23,408 nucleotides of DNA from NCBI RefSeq assembly GCF_025143365.1, contig NZ_JALXPE010000061.1, forward strand, positions 1-23,408, written 5' to 3'. Source of the stretch: Microbacterium sp. p3-SID336. GTDB lineage: Bacteria; Actinomycetota; Actinomycetes; Actinomycetales; Microbacteriaceae. Made by a program: the position numbers and the translations under genes. Positions 1 to 7,462 of the stretch are shown piece by piece (the stretch's first letter is position 1; every line of letters starts with the position of its first letter). A model generated the notes under the pieces. That model searched no databases. It worked only from the letters and a program-made list of their open reading frames with translations, and was not told the origin of the DNA.

Positions 1-50
1 CCCTCATCCTTCACAGGTTCAAGAGCCTCCACGAAACCCGGGGCGCTTCA
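1..50 (-). mobile_element. Probable terminal end of an IS3-family insertion sequence (partial)
   Basis: Read on the minus strand from position 50 leftwards, the sequence begins TGAAGCGCCCCGGG, continues with a TTTCGTGGAGGCTC run and then a GTGAAGGATGAG segment. This resembles, from memory, the 5'-TG terminal inverted repeat and leader just ahead of orfA in actinobacterial IS3-family elements. It coincides with the point where carboxylesterase similarity has ended. The transposase would lie outside the window to the left, so the family call cannot be confirmed here, and neither the second inverted repeat nor a target duplication is visible. Confidence 0.4.
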
Positions 51-208
51 TGTCTGTCTCGGTCACAGCGACCGGGGGGGGCAAACCGTCGCGCCCCGGT
101 TGGCGACAAGGCGTAGCGGATACCGCGGAAGACGTGGACTCCGCCCTCGATCTGTCCGCGGACGAGCCCGCAGTGCGCGGTCACTTCGGACGCTTGTTTC
201 GTGTACAT
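51..208 (-). pseudogene. Carboxylesterase (type B) N-terminal fragment, interrupted
   Basis: From an ATG at 208, preceded by GGAGA, the protein begins with the hallmark N-terminus of type B carboxylesterases: a short strand, then GLVRGQIEGGVHVFRGIRYA and ARRFAPP. Intact enzymes run to about 500 residues and hydrolyse carboxylic esters with a Ser-Glu-His triad. Here only about 45 recognisable residues remain. The match stops in a run of eight G (C on the coding strand, 74-81), where a one-base slip would alter the frame, and the putative IS end follows at 50. The open frame runs on to 11 with no family similarity. An upstream in-frame ATG at 253 lacks a ribosome binding site. Most likely this gene was broken by IS insertion, possibly with a frameshift. 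The rest of the gene is not in the window. Confidence 0.6.
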
Positions 209-319
209 GAATCTCCATTGATCCGACGGCGGCTGCGCCGAGGTGACATTCATGCAAACACGGTGACCGGAGCCGAGCCGAGAGGAATTGGCCCGCTGGA
301 TTGACCGGTTCTCGACCGA

Positions 320-1132
320 TTAGACGCGCAAGACTGGAACCCCAGTGATGCTGAAATGGTTCGCCATCGAGGCTGCGAGTTCGTGGCCGGTGATCAGGAG
401 TTCGAAGTCCGTCACCTCGGCGAACTTGGCGAACGTCGCCGTCCCGAACTTGTGATGGGCTCCAATGAAGATTCGACGAATCGCGGCCTCGGCAGCCGCG
501 GTCTTGACGGCGGCGACGGCGGGATCGGGCGTTGTCATGCCGCGCTCAACGCTGACGCCATTCGCACCCAGGATCGCTAGATCGATGGTGAGGGTGGAGA
601 GCATTTTCGCTGGCCAATGATCCGCGACTCCGAGGGTATTCCCGCGAACGCGGCCGCCCAGGATGACGACCTGAACGTTCGAACGGGGCGCGAGTAGGGT
701 CGCGATGGGCAGCGAAGCGGTCACAACGGTGAACGGTCGATCGAGTGGCAGGCGTTGTGCGACAAGCTGGGTCTGATAGCCCTCGTCGATGAAGATCGTC
801 TGTGCCTCGCCAATACGGGGGATCACTGCGCTGGCGATGCGCTGCTTCTGCTCTGGGTTGATGTTCATGCGGACATCAAGCGCGGGTTCGAAAGCACCGC
901 TCTCGATCGGGTAGGCGACCCCGTAGCCGCGCCGCACTAGTCCTTGCGACTCCAACGACCGCAGGTCGCGTCGTATCGTCTCGGCGGACACCCCCAGAAG
1001 ATCGGGGATTCCCGCTACATCGAGGCGACCCTGGGTGCGAATCAGTGTCAGCAGCTCCGCCCGTCGACTGTGCCGGAATGCGGCACCGGCCTGATTGGCG
1101 ACGTCGGTCATGAGTTGAGCATACTCGGACAT
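320..1132 (-). CDS. DeoR/GlpR-family transcriptional regulator
   Basis: This is a 270-residue protein with the usual DeoR layout. An N-terminal winged helix-turn-helix (about residues 23-75) contains the signature VSAETIRRDLRSLESQGLVRR. It is followed by a DeoRC sensor domain (about 90-250) with the conserved VVTASLPIA and VVILGGRVRGNTLG segments. Such regulators usually repress sugar or polyol catabolic operons and respond to phosphorylated sugars. Here no sugar gene is directly adjacent; a sugar ABC importer lies 7 kb away. The effector pocket looks divergent: the usual DSGTT-like stretch reads DEGYQ, and the usual DSSKFG-like stretch reads AHHKFG. The start at 1132 lacks a clear Shine-Dalgarno sequence, and ATG at 1111 is an alternative. 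The transposase remnant just upstream may have altered its promoter. Confidence 0.85.
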   Translation of the reverse strand: MSEYAQLMTDVANQAGAAFRHSRRAELLTLIRTQGRLDVAGIPDLLGVSAETIRRDLRSLESQGLVRRGYGVAYPIESGAFEPALDVRMNINPEQKQRIASAVIPRIGEAQTIFIDEGYQTQLVAQRLPLDRPFTVVTASLPIATLLAPRSNVQVVILGGRVRGNTLGVADHWPAKMLSTLTIDLAILGANGVSVERGMTTPDPAVAAVKTAAAEAAIRRIFIGAHHKFGTATFAKFAEVTDFELLITGHELAASMANHFSITGVPVLRV

Positions 1133-1176
1133 CTCGCGACCGTTTGGTGCCCGGTTTCACGGGCGATGCACTTCTT

Positions 1177-1269
1177 GCTGTAGTGCTCAGGGAGGTTGTC
1201 CAGCCTCGTGTTGGGTGGGAGCTTTCCAGTGGCCGTGTGGGGCCGGTGCTGATTGTAGAAGTAGCCATG
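1177..1269 (-). pseudogene. IS481-like transposase C-terminal remnant
   Basis: One minus-strand frame encodes YFYNQHRPHTATGKLPP followed by TRLDNLPEHYS. The YN-x-xRPH and PP...R..NL...YS pattern is the typical last 30 residues of IS481-type (integrase core DDE) transposases. Nothing upstream in this frame resembles the catalytic core, and no intact element or inverted repeats are seen. It is therefore a scar of an old insertion between the DeoR gene and the FAH-family operon. The same frame stays open on both sides (1108-1530), but that extension shows no transposase similarity. Confidence 0.55.
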
Positions 1270-1390
1270 CCGGGAGCGCGTTGCGGCGGCTGACTCGGAG
1301 TGGCCATCAGGTGCGACGAGGACAGTCGGCTCGCGGATGGAGTCCCCGTCATCGGCCTCACGTCTCGTGTAGCACATGGGCATCACCTGG

Positions 1391-2353
1391 TTAGCTGAGT
1401 AGGCCGAGAGCAGTCTTGGCGCGGAATACGCTTGGCTCGATTCCTGCTGCGCCGGGTACGACGCGTGACCGTTGGTGTCCGAGGGGGCCGCCGTCGAGTT
1501 CCACGACATCTCCCGGTCGGAGCGGGGCATGGTGATTCCTCCCGAATCGTCCCCATAGCTCGGCGAGACAGCCGCCGCCGCAGGTGCCTGAGCCGAAGAT
1601 GTCGCCTGCTCGGACGATGCTGCCGCGTGAGGCGTAGGCGATCATCTGGCCGAAGGTGAAAGACATGCCGGCGAGGTTGGCGTGTCCGATGTCCTCGCCG
1701 TTGATCCTCGCCGTCAAGGGCGCATCGGGCGAGGAGCCCGCGTCGCCTTGGATCAGTTCGTCGGGGGTCACCAGGTACGGGCCGAGGCTGGTGGCGCCGT
1801 CCTTGCCTTTCGCGGGCCCTAGGCGCACCGTCATTTCCTCGAACTGCAAGTCACGTGCTGACCAGTCGTTCATAAGCATGTATCCGGCGATTTTGGAGGC
1901 GGCTTCTTCGGGCAGGAGATCGGAGCCACCGGCCCCGATGACCGCTGCGACCTCCAGCTCGAGGTCGAACAGTTCGCATCCGGGCGGGACCGGAACATCC
2001 TCGAGCGGGCCGCGCACAACGCCGGGATGTGTGAAGTAGAAGGCTGGCGCTTCGTACCATCGCGGCGCGACGTCGGCGCCGGCGAGCATGGCCACGCCTT
2101 CGACGTGTTCCTCGAATGTCATGTAGTCGCGGATCGTGGGGGGCGCCGGCAGCGGTGCGAACAGCTGCGCCGTCGACAGCGGCACGACGAGCGAGGATCT
2201 CCGCAGGGCTGCGGCCCCCGCGTCCGGCAGTGCTTCGGTGCCAGCCTCGACCAGGCGTTGCAGGGTGGTCTCGCGTGGCAGGGCTCGGATCGTGTCGCCC
2301 TCGACGACACCGGCGCGAGGGCCGCTGTCGGCGAGGAAGGTGACGAATCTCAT
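1391..2353 (-). CDS. Fumarylacetoacetate hydrolase (FAH) family protein
   Basis: The protein has 320 residues: a small N-terminal domain (about 1-70) and a C-terminal FAH fold. FAH enzymes are Mg2+/Mn2+-dependent C-C hydrolases, decarboxylases or hydratases acting on acylpyruvate-type intermediates. Putative metal ligands are E132 and E134 in the FDLELEVAAVIG strand and D163 in NDWSARDLQ. The SLGPYLVTPDEL and GDIFGSGTCGGG segments are also typical. A GGAGAG site precedes the ATG. It is the last gene of a minus-strand operon, 12 bp after the MBL-fold gene. Past the usual RSRVVPG end there is an unusual tail of about 18 residues, close to the transposase remnant, so the original C-terminus may have been altered. 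The exact substrate cannot be told from sequence. Confidence 0.85.
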   Translation of the reverse strand: MRFVTFLADSGPRAGVVEGDTIRALPRETTLQRLVEAGTEALPDAGAAALRRSSLVVPLSTAQLFAPLPAPPTIRDYMTFEEHVEGVAMLAGADVAPRWYEAPAFYFTHPGVVRGPLEDVPVPPGCELFDLELEVAAVIGAGGSDLLPEEAASKIAGYMLMNDWSARDLQFEEMTVRLGPAKGKDGATSLGPYLVTPDELIQGDAGSSPDAPLTARINGEDIGHANLAGMSFTFGQMIAYASRGSIVRAGDIFGSGTCGGGCLAELWGRFGRNHHAPLRPGDVVELDGGPLGHQRSRVVPGAAGIEPSVFRAKTALGLLS

Positions 2354-2365
2354 CGGTTCTCTCCG

Positions 2366-3289
2366 CTATACGGTCGTGGGCAGGGGGGTGCCCTTCCAGG
2401 CGACGGCGTCGGCGAACGCCGCCACCGGTTCGAATGTCTCCCCCCGCGCGTCGGCGAGGTAGCGGTGCAGGTTCATCACCAGTCGTTCGCTGTCCGCCCA
2501 GTGCGCGAAATCGCCCAGATCGGCGCGGGATGCTGCCTCGAGCGGTCCAGACCCGCGCCGTAGGGCGTCTTCGCCGATTGAGGCGACGAAGTCGTAGTAG
2601 CGCCGTTGCCGGTCGAGCTCCGCGGTGATCGCGGACGCTCGCAGTACGGGGCCGTGACCGGGCACGAGCACGTCCGGCGAGAAGCCGGCCAACCAGTCGA
2701 GCGCGTCGCGGGCGCCCGGGACGCTGCCCATGAACACCAGCGGGGTGAGGCCGTTGAACACGAGATCTCCGGCGAAAAGCACACCGGCATCGGGCAGCCA
2801 CGTGATCAGGTCACCGTCCGTGTGAGCCGCGAAGCCGGGGTGGCGGATCTCGACGGTGCGCTGTCCGGTGACGATGTCCGCCGAGGCGGTCAGCAGCTCG
2901 GGGAGCCGTTTGACCGCGCCGCCCCAGTCGGGGACGGGGTCCCAGAACGGGGGGCATTGCTCGATCACGATGTCGTCTACGAGGGCGCGGCGGGTCGCGG
3001 GGTGAGAGATGATCGTCGTCTCCGCCGGGAGTAGGCAGTTGCCGTGGGTGTGGTCGCCGTGCGCATGGGTGTTCACCGCCCACCGCAGCCTCGCCCCTGG
3101 TCGAGCGGTGTCGATGGCCGCGAGCAGCTCCCGCGTGCGCGCCAGCGTCGCGCAGGTGTCCACCAGCACGTCGCCGTCGTCCCCCGCGATCAGTCCCGCA
3201 TTGTTGACCCACCACGTACCGTCCTGCTGAACCCACGCCCAGACTCCCGGGGCGATCGGTTCGAGCTCACGCGGGAGCATGTGATCCAC
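2366..3289 (-). CDS. MBL-fold metallo-hydrolase
   Basis: This 307-residue protein carries the full metallo-beta-lactamase-fold metal site: THAHGDHTHGN (H75, H77, D79, H80), H156 in HTDGD, D175 in AGDLVF and H212 in PGHGP. A dinuclear zinc or iron hydrolase is expected, acting on an ester, lactone, thioester or similar bond. A GGAAG site lies six bases before the GTG at 3289, favouring that start over the ATG at 3280. Either start overlaps the end of the upstream amidohydrolase gene, implying translational coupling. It shares an operon with the amidohydrolase and FAH-family genes, so it probably performs a hydrolytic step in the same unknown catabolic route. There is no signal peptide, so it is probably cytoplasmic. 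Confidence 0.85.
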   Translation of the reverse strand: MDHMLPRELEPIAPGVWAWVQQDGTWWVNNAGLIAGDDGDVLVDTCATLARTRELLAAIDTARPGARLRWAVNTHAHGDHTHGNCLLPAETTIISHPATRRALVDDIVIEQCPPFWDPVPDWGGAVKRLPELLTASADIVTGQRTVEIRHPGFAAHTDGDLITWLPDAGVLFAGDLVFNGLTPLVFMGSVPGARDALDWLAGFSPDVLVPGHGPVLRASAITAELDRQRRYYDFVASIGEDALRRGSGPLEAASRADLGDFAHWADSERLVMNLHRYLADARGETFEPVAAFADAVAWKGTPLPTTV

Positions 3290-4703
3290 TCGCGGCTTCC
3301 GCCATCGCCCGGATCGCGGCGAACATCCCGCCAGGGGGCGTGCCCGGGAGGGTGGCGCCTGCCGTCTTGACGCGCTCGAGGATCCTCGCAGCTGACGCGT
3401 CGAGCCGTTCGTCCAGCACAGTCTCGTCGACCTCGAGCAGCCGCCCGTCGTGCTTGACCACGGTCCCGTCGACCAGCACCGTCTCGACGTCGGCAGGGGT
3501 GGTCTGGAACACGAGCGTCGCTGCGGGGTCGATGCGCGGATGGGCGGAGCGTCCGTGGCCGCCGACGATCATCAGGTCGGCACGCTTGCCAACGGTCACG
3601 CTGCCGATGCGGTCTTCCATGCCGAGCGCTTCGGCAGCGTTGACGGTCACCCATTCGAGTGCTTCGTACGCGCTGACGGTGGGGGCCAGCGGGTCCTCGC
3701 CGGCGAGGTTGACGTGCTCCGTGCTGGCCCAGCGGTCGAAGGCGATTGCCAGGCGCAGCTGGTGGAACAGGTCACCGGAGTTGAGCGAGACGACATCGGC
3801 GGACAGCGTGGGCTTCAGCCCGTGCTGGCGCGCCTGGGCGAACACCGGCCGACCCATTCCCATGTTCAGCTCTGTCTCCGGTGAGATCGAGATCTTCGCG
3901 CCGTGGGCTGCGAGAGCCCGCCATTCCGCCTCGTCGAGCGTGTTGCAGTGAACGTGCACCTGATGGGGGTCGAGCAAGCCGTGCTCCGCGAACTCGCTCA
4001 CTCCCGAGGGCATGCTCCACACGCACCCGGTATGTGTGACAACGAGTGCTCCGCGCGAACGCGCCGCCCTGATCTCCTGCGCCGTGGCCTCGATCGGAAC
4101 GACGCCGTACTCGGTGAGCGCCGCGCCGAGGGAGACGAGGGACGCTCGGTCGGCCTGCAGATCGTCGGCGACTCGATGGAAATCTGCCACACGCATATCG
4201 TGGCTGAGGAAGTGCGGCGGGGACGCGGGGCTGGAGTCGAAAAAGCCATAGCCGAACACCGCGCGGATCCGCGCGTCCCGGAGCCCGCGGACGGCGGCGT
4301 CGGCGTGATCCGGCGTGTTGTTGCAGTGCGAGAAGTCGAGGATCGTGGTCACTCCCGCGTCGAGCGCCTCCAATCCGCCCGCATAGTTGCCCAGGTACAC
4401 GTCGTCGGGTTCGTAGGCGGGTGAGAGCGTGTACCGCACCCCGGCCAGGTAGTCGCCGAGCACCCAGTCTCCGCAGAGTGCGCGCAACTGCGTCTGCCAG
4501 GTGTGGCGATGGGTGTCGATGAACCCGGGTGCCAAGATCCCGCCGGCGGCGTCGATGGACTCCCCGCCGGCGTCGGAAATGCCGTGACCGATGTCGGCGA
4601 TGATGCCGTCCTCGACGAGGACGTCGACGTCGTCCACGGTTCCCACCTCCCGGTCCATTGAGACGAGCGTGGCGTGCCGGATCAGTACGCGTCGTTGCGC
4701 CAT
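3267..4703 (-). CDS. Amidohydrolase-family protein (TrzN/AtzA/SAH-deaminase-like)
   Basis: This is a 478-residue cytoplasmic protein of the metal-dependent amidohydrolase superfamily, in the subgroup of ATZ/TRZ enzymes and cytosine/adenosine-type deaminases. The N-terminal beta-sandwich strand leads into APGFIDTHRH (H65, H67). Further candidate ligands are H224 in VVTHTG, H252 in VHVHCNT and D303 in LSADV, and the C-terminal GKRADLMIV closes the family pattern. The glutamate normally found in the HxxE motif after the third His is absent here (THTGCVW), so the chemistry may differ from classic deaminases. AAAGGAA precedes the ATG. It is the first gene of a three-gene operon and is divergent from a LysR regulator. 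The substrate is unknown; hydrolytic deamination or dechlorination of an N-heterocycle is the family guess. Confidence 0.85.
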   Translation of the reverse strand: MAQRRVLIRHATLVSMDREVGTVDDVDVLVEDGIIADIGHGISDAGGESIDAAGGILAPGFIDTHRHTWQTQLRALCGDWVLGDYLAGVRYTLSPAYEPDDVYLGNYAGGLEALDAGVTTILDFSHCNNTPDHADAAVRGLRDARIRAVFGYGFFDSSPASPPHFLSHDMRVADFHRVADDLQADRASLVSLGAALTEYGVVPIEATAQEIRAARSRGALVVTHTGCVWSMPSGVSEFAEHGLLDPHQVHVHCNTLDEAEWRALAAHGAKISISPETELNMGMGRPVFAQARQHGLKPTLSADVVSLNSGDLFHQLRLAIAFDRWASTEHVNLAGEDPLAPTVSAYEALEWVTVNAAEALGMEDRIGSVTVGKRADLMIVGGHGRSAHPRIDPAATLVFQTTPADVETVLVDGTVVKHDGRLLEVDETVLDERLDASAARILERVKTAGATLPGTPPGGMFAAIRAMAEAASGSHAPA

Positions 4704-4874
4704 GACCAGTTCCTTTCGGGTCGGTGTTGTTCATGCTGAGCACAGCACGTTCCATGCGACGGATCATCAGCCAAAACGGTTACGATCCGGGAGAACACCG
4801 CACCGACCCAGTACCGCGTAAACTGTGCTAGTAGACGGGGATCGGGTGCCCGTCGCCTCACTGTGGAGGACGCC
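4704..4874. promoter_or_regulatory. Divergent promoter region between the amidohydrolase operon and lysR
   Basis: This 171 bp AT-richer segment separates the two divergent genes and must hold both promoters. A weak extended -10-like TGCTAGTAG (4826-4834) could serve the regulator. I could not identify a convincing T-N11-A LysR operator by eye. The assignment rests on gene layout rather than on a clear motif. Confidence 0.4.
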
Positions 4875-5762
4875 ATGGATCTGCGCGCGTTGGAGTACGC
4901 CGTTACGCTCGCCGACGAGTTGCACTTCGGGCGTGCGGCGCGGCGCCATTTCATCTCAGAGCAGCCATTCGGTCGCCGCATCCGCGAGCTCGAAGCAACG
5001 CTCGGCGTACGCCTCTTCGAGCGGACGAGTCGACAGGTCTCGCTGACGGATGCCGGTGCGGACGTAGTAGCGCGGGCGCGGCGGATCCTCGCCGATGTCG
5101 AGACCATCTCTCGTCTCGACCCGACACGGCGACCGTGCCGCGACGCGGGCACCCTGCGACTGGGCGTGCTCGGATTCGGCGCAGGCGCGCTGTGGCCAGC
5201 GCTGCGCGAGAAACTCTTGCGACACGCGCCCGACACCGAGATCGAGTTCGTCGAACTGGACTTCTCCAACCAGCACAGCCTCTTGCGCGACGGCGAAGTG
5301 GACGCGGCGATCGTGCAGTACTTCGAACCCCAGCCCGGCACCCAGTTCGACGTGATCGACAGCGTGCCGCGGGTAGTCGTGGTGCCGGCACGGTCGCGGC
5401 TCGCGAAACGGCGTCACCTTGCCGCCGCCGACCTGCGCAGCCAGGACTGGCTTCGGGTCTCAAACGAGCACGGCACGATCGCGAAGTGGGCGGGGATCAT
5501 CCCCCCAGATGTGCCCGACGAATTCGTCGTCAACCGACCCGAAGCGATCCCCACGGCAGTGGCGATGACCGGGCGGATCTCGCTCCACGCCGCGACGGCA
5601 CGCGACTACTACGGAAATCCCGACGTCGCCTTCGTCCCCGTGGACGGGCCCCCGCTACAGATCGCGGTCGCCTCCCAGACCAACGACCGGAGAGTGCGAA
5701 CGCGAGCACTGCGTCAGGCTGCCCGTGAAGTCGCCGCCGATACGCCCAACCCCGCCATGTGA
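4875..5762 (+). CDS. LysR-family transcriptional regulator
   Basis: This 295-residue protein has a classic N-terminal LTTR helix-turn-helix: MDLRALEYAVTLADELHFGRAA, then SEQPFGRRIRELEATLGVRLFERTSR and LTDAG (residues 1-65). A periplasmic-binding-like effector domain follows (about 90-290). I chose the ATG at 4875 because GGAGGA sits just before it; the GTG at 4863 would overlap that site. It is transcribed divergently from the amidohydrolase/MBL/FAH operon across a 171 bp intergenic region, the standard arrangement for an LTTR that activates its neighbour in response to a pathway metabolite. An unusual feature is SEQPFGRR where most LTTRs have SQPALSRQ. The effector is unknown. Confidence 0.9.
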   Translation: MDLRALEYAVTLADELHFGRAARRHFISEQPFGRRIRELEATLGVRLFERTSRQVSLTDAGADVVARARRILADVETISRLDPTRRPCRDAGTLRLGVLGFGAGALWPALREKLLRHAPDTEIEFVELDFSNQHSLLRDGEVDAAIVQYFEPQPGTQFDVIDSVPRVVVVPARSRLAKRRHLAAADLRSQDWLRVSNEHGTIAKWAGIIPPDVPDEFVVNRPEAIPTAVAMTGRISLHAATARDYYGNPDVAFVPVDGPPLQIAVASQTNDRRVRTRALRQAAREVAADTPNPAM

Positions 5763-5846
5763 GTGTGTCTCGAGTCAATCCCGCCCTTCGACACGGTGCT
5801 AGTGATGAGCCCGGGCGGGTGCGATCGTTGCTGTATCCGAACGCAT

Positions 5847-6000
5847 TCACCCCGATCGGCTTGCCTGCAGGGATCGCTCGATCGCGAACAGCGTGTCCCG
5901 CTCAGAGAAGGTCGAGTACCCGGTCACCGGGTCCAGCTAGAGCACGAGGGAGATCGTCGCCATGGACTGGTCTGCCTCGGGGTTGGCTGTCACAAATCCC
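5847..6000 (-). pseudogene. Decayed C-terminal coding remnant with in-frame stop
   Basis: The 470 bp gap 5763-6232 contains no intact gene. On the minus strand one frame reads like protein with GC-rich third positions: NPEADQSMATISLVL, then a TAG, then LDPVTGYSTFSERDTLFAIE and RSLQASRSG before a TGA. Sensible sequence on both sides of the stop suggests a nonsense mutation in an old gene. It vaguely recalls the end of a Gfo/Idh/MocA-type dehydrogenase, but I cannot assign it. No partner sequence is recognisable from 6001 to 6232. Confidence 0.3.
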
Positions 6001-6232
6001 TGTCCTGCCCTGCCCGTTGCTCGCCCGGCCCGGCCCGGCCGTCGAGACTCTCGCGTCTCGACGGCGACCGACCGGTACTGGAACCTCTTGCTGGAGCCCG
6101 AGGCAGCGCTGGATCTGCGCATCATCGTCTACTTGAGCTCGCTCAGCCGCCACGAGATCATCGGTGCGTGAAACGAGCTTTCGTTTCAAGGTACCCAAGG
6201 TGCTGATCTCGATGACTGCCGAGGGGTCGTTG

Positions 6233-7042
6233 TCACGCGCGTGCGGCCCCAACGATAGCGGCGGTCACGGCGTCGGCGAATCCGGCGGGATTAGCTAGAT
6301 GCGCGAAGTGGTCGGCTCCGTCGATGTCGGTGATTGTCGATCCCGGAATCACGTGCGCCAGCTCGTGCGCCGACCGGTAGAGGAACGGTGCCGTCGTGGT
6401 GCCTGCTATCAGGTGTGTGGGGTCGGCGATCGCAGCGTAGGGTGTGAGATCGGTGCCCAGGGCGTCGATCTCGCGAAGCTCTCGGACCCAAGTCGGGGTC
6501 AGCGGGGCGGAGGTCGACCAGATGGGCGTCTCGCGAAGGAAGGGAATGGCCTGTGCGGGTACACGCACGAAGTTGATCAGTGCGTATTCGAGGGCTGCGT
6601 CGAGTTCGCCAGCCTCGGTCAGCGTCGCATATCCAGGTAGCTTGTCGCCGGCGACTGGGCCATCGACTGCGAGTGGCGGTTCAAAGGCGACGTGGACGCC
6701 GCCCCCGAGTCCCTGGGTGCGCGAGTAAGCCAGCGTGCACAACGCACCATACGAATGACCAAGCAGGTGTGAAGCCGGGCCTGCCACGGCGAGCATGGTG
6801 GAGATGTCGGACACCTCGGTCGCGATCGAGTACGTCTCGCCGTCCCCGCTGCCCCCACGCCCCCGGCGGTCGTAGGCATACACCGTGAACCGCTCCGCGA
6901 GCACCTCGCTCGCCGGGATCCACTGCTCCTTTGTCGCGACGCTCCCGTGCGTGATGAGGAGTGCTGGCCCAGTGCCCGTCTTGAAGTATTCGAGCGGTGT
7001 GCCGTCAGCCGCGGTGCTGACCAGGTACTCGATCGTTGGCAT
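6233..7042 (-). CDS. Alpha/beta-fold hydrolase
   Basis: This is a 269-residue soluble alpha/beta hydrolase. It shows the oxyanion-side motif ITHGS (30-34), the nucleophile elbow GHSYG with S97, and the catalytic His H245 in GADHFAH. The RRGRGGSG segment is typical of the epoxide-hydrolase/lactonase-like branch. I chose the ATG at 7042 because AAGGAGG lies eight bases upstream; an in-frame extension to 7105 has no such site and runs through the promoter. The substrate is not evident; esters, lactones and thioesters are all possible. It is a single gene. Its promoter region carries a sequence similar to that in front of the salicylate hydroxylase operon and the MFS transporter, so it could belong to the aromatic-acid regulon (inference). 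Confidence 0.85.
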   Translation of the reverse strand: MPTIEYLVSTAADGTPLEYFKTGTGPALLITHGSVATKEQWIPASEVLAERFTVYAYDRRGRGGSGDGETYSIATEVSDISTMLAVAGPASHLLGHSYGALCTLAYSRTQGLGGGVHVAFEPPLAVDGPVAGDKLPGYATLTEAGELDAALEYALINFVRVPAQAIPFLRETPIWSTSAPLTPTWVRELREIDALGTDLTPYAAIADPTHLIAGTTTAPFLYRSAHELAHVIPGSTITDIDGADHFAHLANPAGFADAVTAAIVGAARA

Positions 7043-7079
7043 GTCTTCTGCCTCCTTGCAGTGTGATGACCAGGCAATG

Positions 7080-7105
7080 ATGTGACAATTTCGCGTTGAA
7101 CGCAA
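7080..7105 (-). promoter_or_regulatory. Candidate promoter/operator of the alpha/beta hydrolase
   Basis: On the minus strand a -35-like TTGCGT (7105-7100) is followed after 11 bases by TTGTCACAT (7088-7080), which lies 38 bases before the start codon. The layout resembles TTGACA-N12-TTGTWACAW found before the MFS and monooxygenase genes. An additional perfect 11 bp palindrome, GCGTTGAACGC on the plus strand, occupies 7093-7103 and overlaps the -35 box. Either could be an operator. This is read by eye only. Confidence 0.35.
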
Positions 7106-7323
7106 CCACTGTGTTTCTTTTAGGATACACGCGGGCGTCGTCGTCCAGCTCGGGCGGTTGATGGGACCGATTTTGTACGCTGCGCAGGCGACGCTCAGCG
7201 AGTCCGCCGCCGACGTGCAGGCAACCGACGGGGTTCGCGGGTGATGGTCCGCACCTGGCCGTGAACGCGCGTGAGTCTGTGATCGGGTGCCTGATCGTGT
7301 GTCGCCGCGGTCAGCCGGTGATC

Positions 7324-7455
7324 GGCCTTGTTCCCGTCAGCCTGCACTGTACCGAGGCTCTCGGCGACCGGAGCACGGTGGAAGAAGAGCTCCTCGAGGC
7401 TCGGTGCGATCGCTGTAAAGCAACTCGCAAAGCGAACGATATGCGAAGCGCGTCC
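7324..7455 (-). pseudogene. Tail of a second ABC sugar-binding protein (remnant)
   Basis: Between the alpha/beta hydrolase and the flavin-reductase-like gene, one minus-strand frame contains FTAIAPSLEELFF, HRAPVAESL and QADGNKA. This aligns without gaps with the C-terminus of the solute-binding protein at 8334-9662 (FTAIGPTMKEVFL, GRIPVAEGL, QEDGNHA): 18 of 32 residues are identical by my count. DNA similarity is much lower, so it is not a recent duplication. No upstream part of a binding protein and no start codon are present. It looks like the leftover end of a paralogous CUT1 transporter gene. The rest of the gap (7106-7323) shows nothing recognisable. Confidence 0.6.
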
Positions 7456-7462
7456 GGCAACG

